Assembly: GCF_002025255.2 (NCBI RefSeq)
Contig: NZ_CP054587.1
Coordinates: forward strand, 248,001 to 312,000
DNA: 64,000 nucleotides
DNA from: Halolamina sp. CBA1230
GTDB taxonomy: Archaea; Halobacteriota; Halobacteria; Halobacteriales; Haloferacaceae
Reading direction: 5' to 3'
Part shown: one piece after another, positions 60,740-64,000 of the stretch
Layout: every line of letters starts with the position of its first letter
How positions within the stretch are numbered: the first letter of the stretch is position 1
Position numbers and translations under genes: made by a program
The notes under the pieces: generated by a model
What the model was told of the DNA's origin: nothing
The model's database searches: none
What the model saw: only the letters and a program-made list of their open reading frames with translations

Positions 60740-61828
60740 ATGGTCGACGGCGTCCCGGACCCCACTGGCGCGCTGGACACGCTCGGGCGCGAACTGCTCG
60801 CGGAGCTGGTCGCGATCCCCTCGCAGTCGGGCGAGGAGGCCGACGCGGCGGCCCACCTCGCGGGCTTTTTCGCGGAGCACGGGCGCGAGGCGTCGATCGA
60901 CGACGCCGGCAACGTCCGTGCTCCGGGGGACGAGTCGGTGCTGCTGACCTCCCACGTCGACACGGTGCCCGGTCAGATCCCGGTCCGCGTCGAGGACGGG
61001 GACGAGGAGCTGGGCGTCGACGGCCCGGTGCTCTGGGGGCGCGGCAGCGTCGACGCGACCGGCCCGCTGGTGGCGATGGCCGTCGCGGCCGTCGAGACCG
61101 GCGTCTCCTTCGTCGGCGTCGTCGGCGAGGAGACCGACTCCCGCGGCGCGCGCCACCTGATCGAGGCCCGCGACGCGCCCGAAGCCGTGATCAACGGCGA
61201 ACCCTCGGGCTGGGACGCGATCACGCTGGGGTACCGCGGCATCGTCGGCGGCGAGTACGCCGTCTCGACGGCCGCGAGCCACGGCGCCCGTCCGGACGCG
61301 AACGCGATCGACCACGCGACCGCGTGGTGGGAGCGCGTCCGCGACGCCGTCGACGCCGCGAACGAGGACGTGGAGCCGGGCGGGTTCGACACGATCACCG
61401 CCACCGCGACGTCGATCGACGGCGGCCTGAGCGACGACGGCTCGACCGTGGCGGCGTCGATGGCGACGCGGTTCCGCGTGCCGCCGAGCGAGACGCCCGA
61501 GTCCGTGCGCGAACTCGTCGACGACTGCCGCCGCGAGGGCGGGGTCTCGTGGGGGCAGTCGATCCCACCGCTCGTCGCTTCGCCCCGCAGCACGCCCGCG
61601 GCGGCGCTCCGCAAGGGAATCCGCGACGCCGGCGGCGAGCCGACCCACCTGCACAAAACCGGCACCGCCGACGCGAACCTCTACGCCGACGCCTGGGACG
61701 TGCCGGTCGTCACCTACGGCCCCGGCGACGCGGCGCTGGACCACGCGCCCGACGAGCGCCTGCCGCTCTCGGAGTTCGATCGCGCAGTGACCGTCCTGAC
61801 GACCGCCTGCGAAGGGCTCACCGACTGA
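60740..61828 (+). CDS. argE: [LysW]-ornithine hydrolase (M20 family)
   Basis: 362 residues. M20/LysK pattern: LLTSHVDTVPGQIP (His and Asp ligands), WGRGSVDATGPLVAM, VGVVGEETDSRGARHL and INGEPSGWDAI. It frees ornithine from the carrier protein. The ATG at 60740 is 2 nt after the argD stop. Confidence 0.92.
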   Translation: MVDGVPDPTGALDTLGRELLAELVAIPSQSGEEADAAAHLAGFFAEHGREASIDDAGNVRAPGDESVLLTSHVDTVPGQIPVRVEDGDEELGVDGPVLWGRGSVDATGPLVAMAVAAVETGVSFVGVVGEETDSRGARHLIEARDAPEAVINGEPSGWDAITLGYRGIVGGEYAVSTAASHGARPDANAIDHATAWWERVRDAVDAANEDVEPGGFDTITATATSIDGGLSDDGSTVAASMATRFRVPPSETPESVRELVDDCRREGGVSWGQSIPPLVASPRSTPAAALRKGIRDAGGEPTHLHKTGTADANLYADAWDVPVVTYGPGDAALDHAPDERLPLSEFDRAVTVLTTACEGLTD

Positions 61829-61840
61829 CAATCCAGACCG

Positions 61841-62764
61841 ATGTACGACAACGACACCGCGACTACGTTCCCGACGGACCTGCTCACGATCGACCAGCTC
61901 TCGCCGGCGGCGCTCCGGCGGCTGCTCGACCGCGCGGCCGCGATCAAGGCCGGCGAGGAGCCCGCTCGGCTGGACGACCGGAGCGTGGCGATGGTGTTCG
62001 AGAAACCCTCGACGCGGACTCGCACGTCGTTCGAGGCTGGCGTGACCGAACTCGGTGGCCACCCGACGTTCCTCGGTCAGGACGATATTCACCTCGGCCA
62101 CGGCGAGCCGCTGAAGGACACCGCCCGCGCGCTCTCGCAGTACGTCGACGCGCTGGTGGCGCGGCTGAACAGCCACGACGACCTCGCGGAACTGGCCGCC
62201 CACGCCGACGTGCCGGTCGTGAACGCGCTGACCGACCGCGCACACCCCTGCCAGACGCTCGCGGACCTGCTGACGCTGCGGGAGATCGCGGCCGAGGAGG
62301 GGGGAGAACTGCAGGACCTGACGCTCGCGTGGGTCGGCGACGGGAACAACGTCGCGCGCTCGCTCGTCGTCGGCTGTGCGCTCGCGGGCGTGGAGCTACG
62401 CGTCGCGACCCCCGAGGGGTACGGCGTCGACGACGAGGCGCTCGCGGCGGCGGCAGCGGCCGACGGCGAACCAACCCTGTTCGATAGCCCCGGCGCCGCC
62501 GTCGCCGGTGCGGACGTCGTCTACACCGACGTCTGGGTCAGCATGGGCGACAGCGAGGCGAAAATCCCCGATTTCGAGGGGTTCCAGGTCGACGAAGCGC
62601 TGCTCGGCGACGCGAAGCTGATGCACTGTCTCCCCGCGAACCGCGGGCAGGAGGTGACCGACGGCGCGCTGGAGAGCGAGCAGTCGGTGGTCTGGCAGCA
62701 GGCCGGCAACCGCAAACCGACCCAACAGGCGCTGCTGCTGGAACTGATAACCGGCAGTCGGTAG
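61841..62764 (+). CDS. argF: Ornithine carbamoyltransferase
   Basis: 307 residues. Carbamoyl-phosphate site EKPSTRTRTSFEAG, DRAHPCQTLADLLT, the ornithine loop DVWVSMGDSEA and MHCLPANRGQEVTDG. Makes citrulline. 12 bp after argE; last gene of the arg block. Confidence 0.96.
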   Translation: MYDNDTATTFPTDLLTIDQLSPAALRRLLDRAAAIKAGEEPARLDDRSVAMVFEKPSTRTRTSFEAGVTELGGHPTFLGQDDIHLGHGEPLKDTARALSQYVDALVARLNSHDDLAELAAHADVPVVNALTDRAHPCQTLADLLTLREIAAEEGGELQDLTLAWVGDGNNVARSLVVGCALAGVELRVATPEGYGVDDEALAAAAAADGEPTLFDSPGAAVAGADVVYTDVWVSMGDSEAKIPDFEGFQVDEALLGDAKLMHCLPANRGQEVTDGALESEQSVVWQQAGNRKPTQQALLLELITGSR

Positions 62765-62800
62765 CGGCTCTCGCGGTCAGTCCGACGCGGGCGATGTGGG

Positions 62801-63058
62801 TTACGTGCCGACGCGATCCCGGATCCGGGTGAAAACGTAGCTCAGACAGAAGTAGAGGGCGAGCAGAACGGTCAGCCCGGTGATGTACGTCATCAGCGAC
62901 GAGTATCCCCACGTCTGCGTCCAGATATCGATCAGCGACCAGGTAATTGCCCAGCCCAGTACAGCGGTGGTTACGATAGTTACCGCTTTCACCCGTATCG
63001 AGTCGTGGTCGGTTGTCGTCGCCCACAGGTCTTTCAGTGACGCTAACGAGGAAGCCAT
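62801..63058 (-). CDS. Small two-helix membrane protein
   Basis: 85 residues. Two hydrophobic helices, about 24-46 (VTIVTTAVLGWAITWSLIDI) and 52-74 (SLMTYITGLTVLLALYF), with a basic C-terminus (FTRIRDRVGT), so the ends are probably cytoplasmic. Codon use is more AT-rich than the arg genes. An inverted repeat lies directly upstream. Convergent with argF; function unknown. Confidence 0.7.
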   Translation of the reverse strand: MASSLASLKDLWATTTDHDSIRVKAVTIVTTAVLGWAITWSLIDIWTQTWGYSSLMTYITGLTVLLALYFCLSYVFTRIRDRVGT

Positions 63059-63059
63059 T

Positions 63060-63073
63060 AGTTGAAACCAACT
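63060..63073 (-). promoter_or_regulatory. Inverted repeat at the start of the small membrane protein gene
   Basis: AGTTGaaacCAACT has 5-bp perfect arms and begins 1 nt from the start codon (63058), so a bound protein would cover the transcription start. Confidence 0.4.
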
Positions 63074-63276
63074 ATCCTAGGGTGAAAATAGTTCTGCCGT
63101 GGGGCGACCGAACTGTCACGCAACAGAAACTATTGCAGCGATCTCAGTCGCGTTATTACGAGACCTGCTCCTCTCTCGCGTTTCGCGGGCGGTCTGGACG
63201 GTGAATCCGTGGGACGGTCGGCTCACGCCCCCTCGAACGGCGGGGGGACGTGCTCGCCGGGTGGCAGTAGCGGCGT

Positions 63277-64000
63277 TCAGGCCGCGACGTCGCCGGCCAT
63301 CTCGACCGCCTCGTCGACGCCGACCTCTTCGTCCAGTTCGGCGAGCCGGGAGAGCAGTGCCTCGACACGGGCCTCGGTCGGCTCCCGTCCGGCGCGTTCG
63401 AGCAGCGTCCGGGCCGCACCCGCGCCCGTACTCGCGCCGAACAGGAGCCGTCGTTCCCCACCGAACCGCGCCGGGTCGAACGGCTCAAACGTCGACGGCT
63501 CGTCGAGCATCGCCGCGGTGTGGAGCCCCGACTCGTGGGAGAACACCTCGTCGCCGAGCAGCGGTTTCGTCGGTGAGACGTCCTCGTCCAGCGTCTCCAG
63601 CACGCGTCGGGCGACGGGGAGCAACGACGGCTCGTCGACCGCGAGGTCGATCGGCTCCACGCCGACGGCGGCCGCGGCGACGAACTCCTCGGTCGCCGTG
63701 TTCCCGGCACGCTCGCCGATCCCGCCGACGGAGACGTCGACTTTTCCCGCACCCACGCGGCCCGCCGCCAGCGCGTTCGCCGTGCCGACGCCGAGATCCT
63801 CGTGGAAATGAACCCCGACGGATCCGAGATCGGTGTCGAGGTCGGCGAGGAACTGCTGGACGCCCGCCGGCGTCCGCGAGCCGACCGTGTCCGCGACGGT
63901 GTACCAGTCGGCGTCGACGGCCGCGAACAGGTCGTCGAGGTGGCGGGGATCGGTGCGGAACCCGTCCATCGCGGTCAGGTGGACGTCGGCGTCCCCCGCC
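63277..64000 (-). CDS. LeuA/homocitrate-synthase family acyltransferase, 5' end beyond the window
   Basis: About 241 codons of the C-terminal part; the frame stays open to 64000, so the start is outside. HMGL-like features: VHLTAMDGFRTDPRHLDDLF, ADTVGSRTPAGVQQF, the metal pair VHFHEDLGVG (His-Phe-His), and VGGIGERAGNTATEEF, then SHESGLHTAAML. It joins an acyl-CoA to a 2-oxoacid (isopropylmalate, citramalate or homocitrate synthase type); the subtype is not visible here. The internal ATG at 63967-63969 is not the start. Confidence 0.85.
   Translation of the reverse strand, partial: AGDADVHLTAMDGFRTDPRHLDDLFAAVDADWYTVADTVGSRTPAGVQQFLADLDTDLGSVGVHFHEDLGVGTANALAAGRVGAGKVDVSVGGIGERAGNTATEEFVAAAAVGVEPIDLAVDEPSLLPVARRVLETLDEDVSPTKPLLGDEVFSHESGLHTAAMLDEPSTFEPFDPARFGGERRLLFGASTGAGAARTLLERAGREPTEARVEALLSRLAELDEEVGVDEAVEMAGDVAA

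Noticed and set aside
60128-62245. 705-codon minus-strand frame opposite argD, argE and argF
   Set aside because: Antisense shadow; the plus-strand genes hold every conserved motif.
1-64000. CRISPR arrays, tRNA or rRNA genes, transposases or integrases
   Set aside because: Looked for regular repeats, cloverleaf arms and recombinase motifs by eye; none found. A short tRNA could still be missed without covariance search.

Overview
The window is a gene-dense stretch of chromosome from an extremely halophilic archaeon (class Halobacteria). The evidence is very high G+C, strongly acidic proteins, frequent GTG starts, Tat plus lipobox signals on secreted proteins, TATA-like boxes about 27 nt upstream of start codons (leaderless transcripts), and typically archaeal or haloarchaeal genes (Lhr helicase, aMBF1, short TIM, KorAB, Mch, LysW-carrier arginine genes). 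Genus cannot be fixed from the sequence alone. No rRNA, tRNA, CRISPR array, insertion sequence or prophage was recognised, so this looks like core chromosome with a few accessory patches.

Layout. 0-4.4 kb: Lhr-type helicase (minus) divergent from an M20 amidohydrolase. 4.5-8.4 kb: shikimate genes aroA and aroC flanking a phosphodiesterase-like gene. 8.4-11.7 kb (minus): a large secreted PKD-domain protein directly followed by a CAP-domain lipoprotein. 11.8-16.9 kb: small membrane protein, korAB, an Lrp-type regulator, and a Nudix/eIF2B-like fusion. 16.9-20.5 kb: DNA polymerase IV, two uncharacterised genes, and an AT-richer methyltransferase. 20.5-25.8 kb: tpiA, aMBF1, a D-aminopeptidase, a methyltransferase, a histidine kinase, an HxlR regulator and a beta-keto-acid cleavage enzyme. 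25.8-31.5 kb: a small Cys protein, GNAT transferase, polysaccharide deacetylase, ParB-like protein and a GTPBP1-type GTPase. 31.5-33.3 kb (minus): thiamine-binding protein, mch and an unknown gene. 34.2-40.1 kb: pstS, pstC, pstA, pstB and phoU. 40.2-45.9 kb: a DUF309 protein and the three activities of phosphorylated serine synthesis (aminotransferase, SerB, SerA) with a PQQ-type beta-propeller lipoprotein between them. 45.9-53.4 kb: a membrane histidine kinase, M20 peptidase, small haloarchaeal proteins, a lipoprotein, a Ca2+/cation antiporter and an aminotransferase. 53.6-62.8 kb: a full arginine route (argG-argH; lysW-argX-argC-argB-argD-argE-argF). 62.8-64 kb: a small membrane protein and the 3' part of a LeuA/homocitrate-synthase family gene that runs off the right edge.

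How the genes work together. Arginine is made on the LysW amino-group carrier: ArgX loads glutamate on LysW, ArgB, ArgC and ArgD convert it to the ornithine derivative, ArgE releases ornithine, and ArgF, ArgG and ArgH finish. The pst-phoU block is a phosphate-starvation uptake unit. AroA and AroC are the last two steps to chorismate. The best candidates for undescribed biology are the PKD/CAP surface pair with a Trp-centred C-terminal repeat, the histidine kinase whose ATP-binding N-box tail is tandemly repeated, the uncharacterised pair after dinB, and a predicted seven-codon leader ORF coupled to an M20 peptidase.
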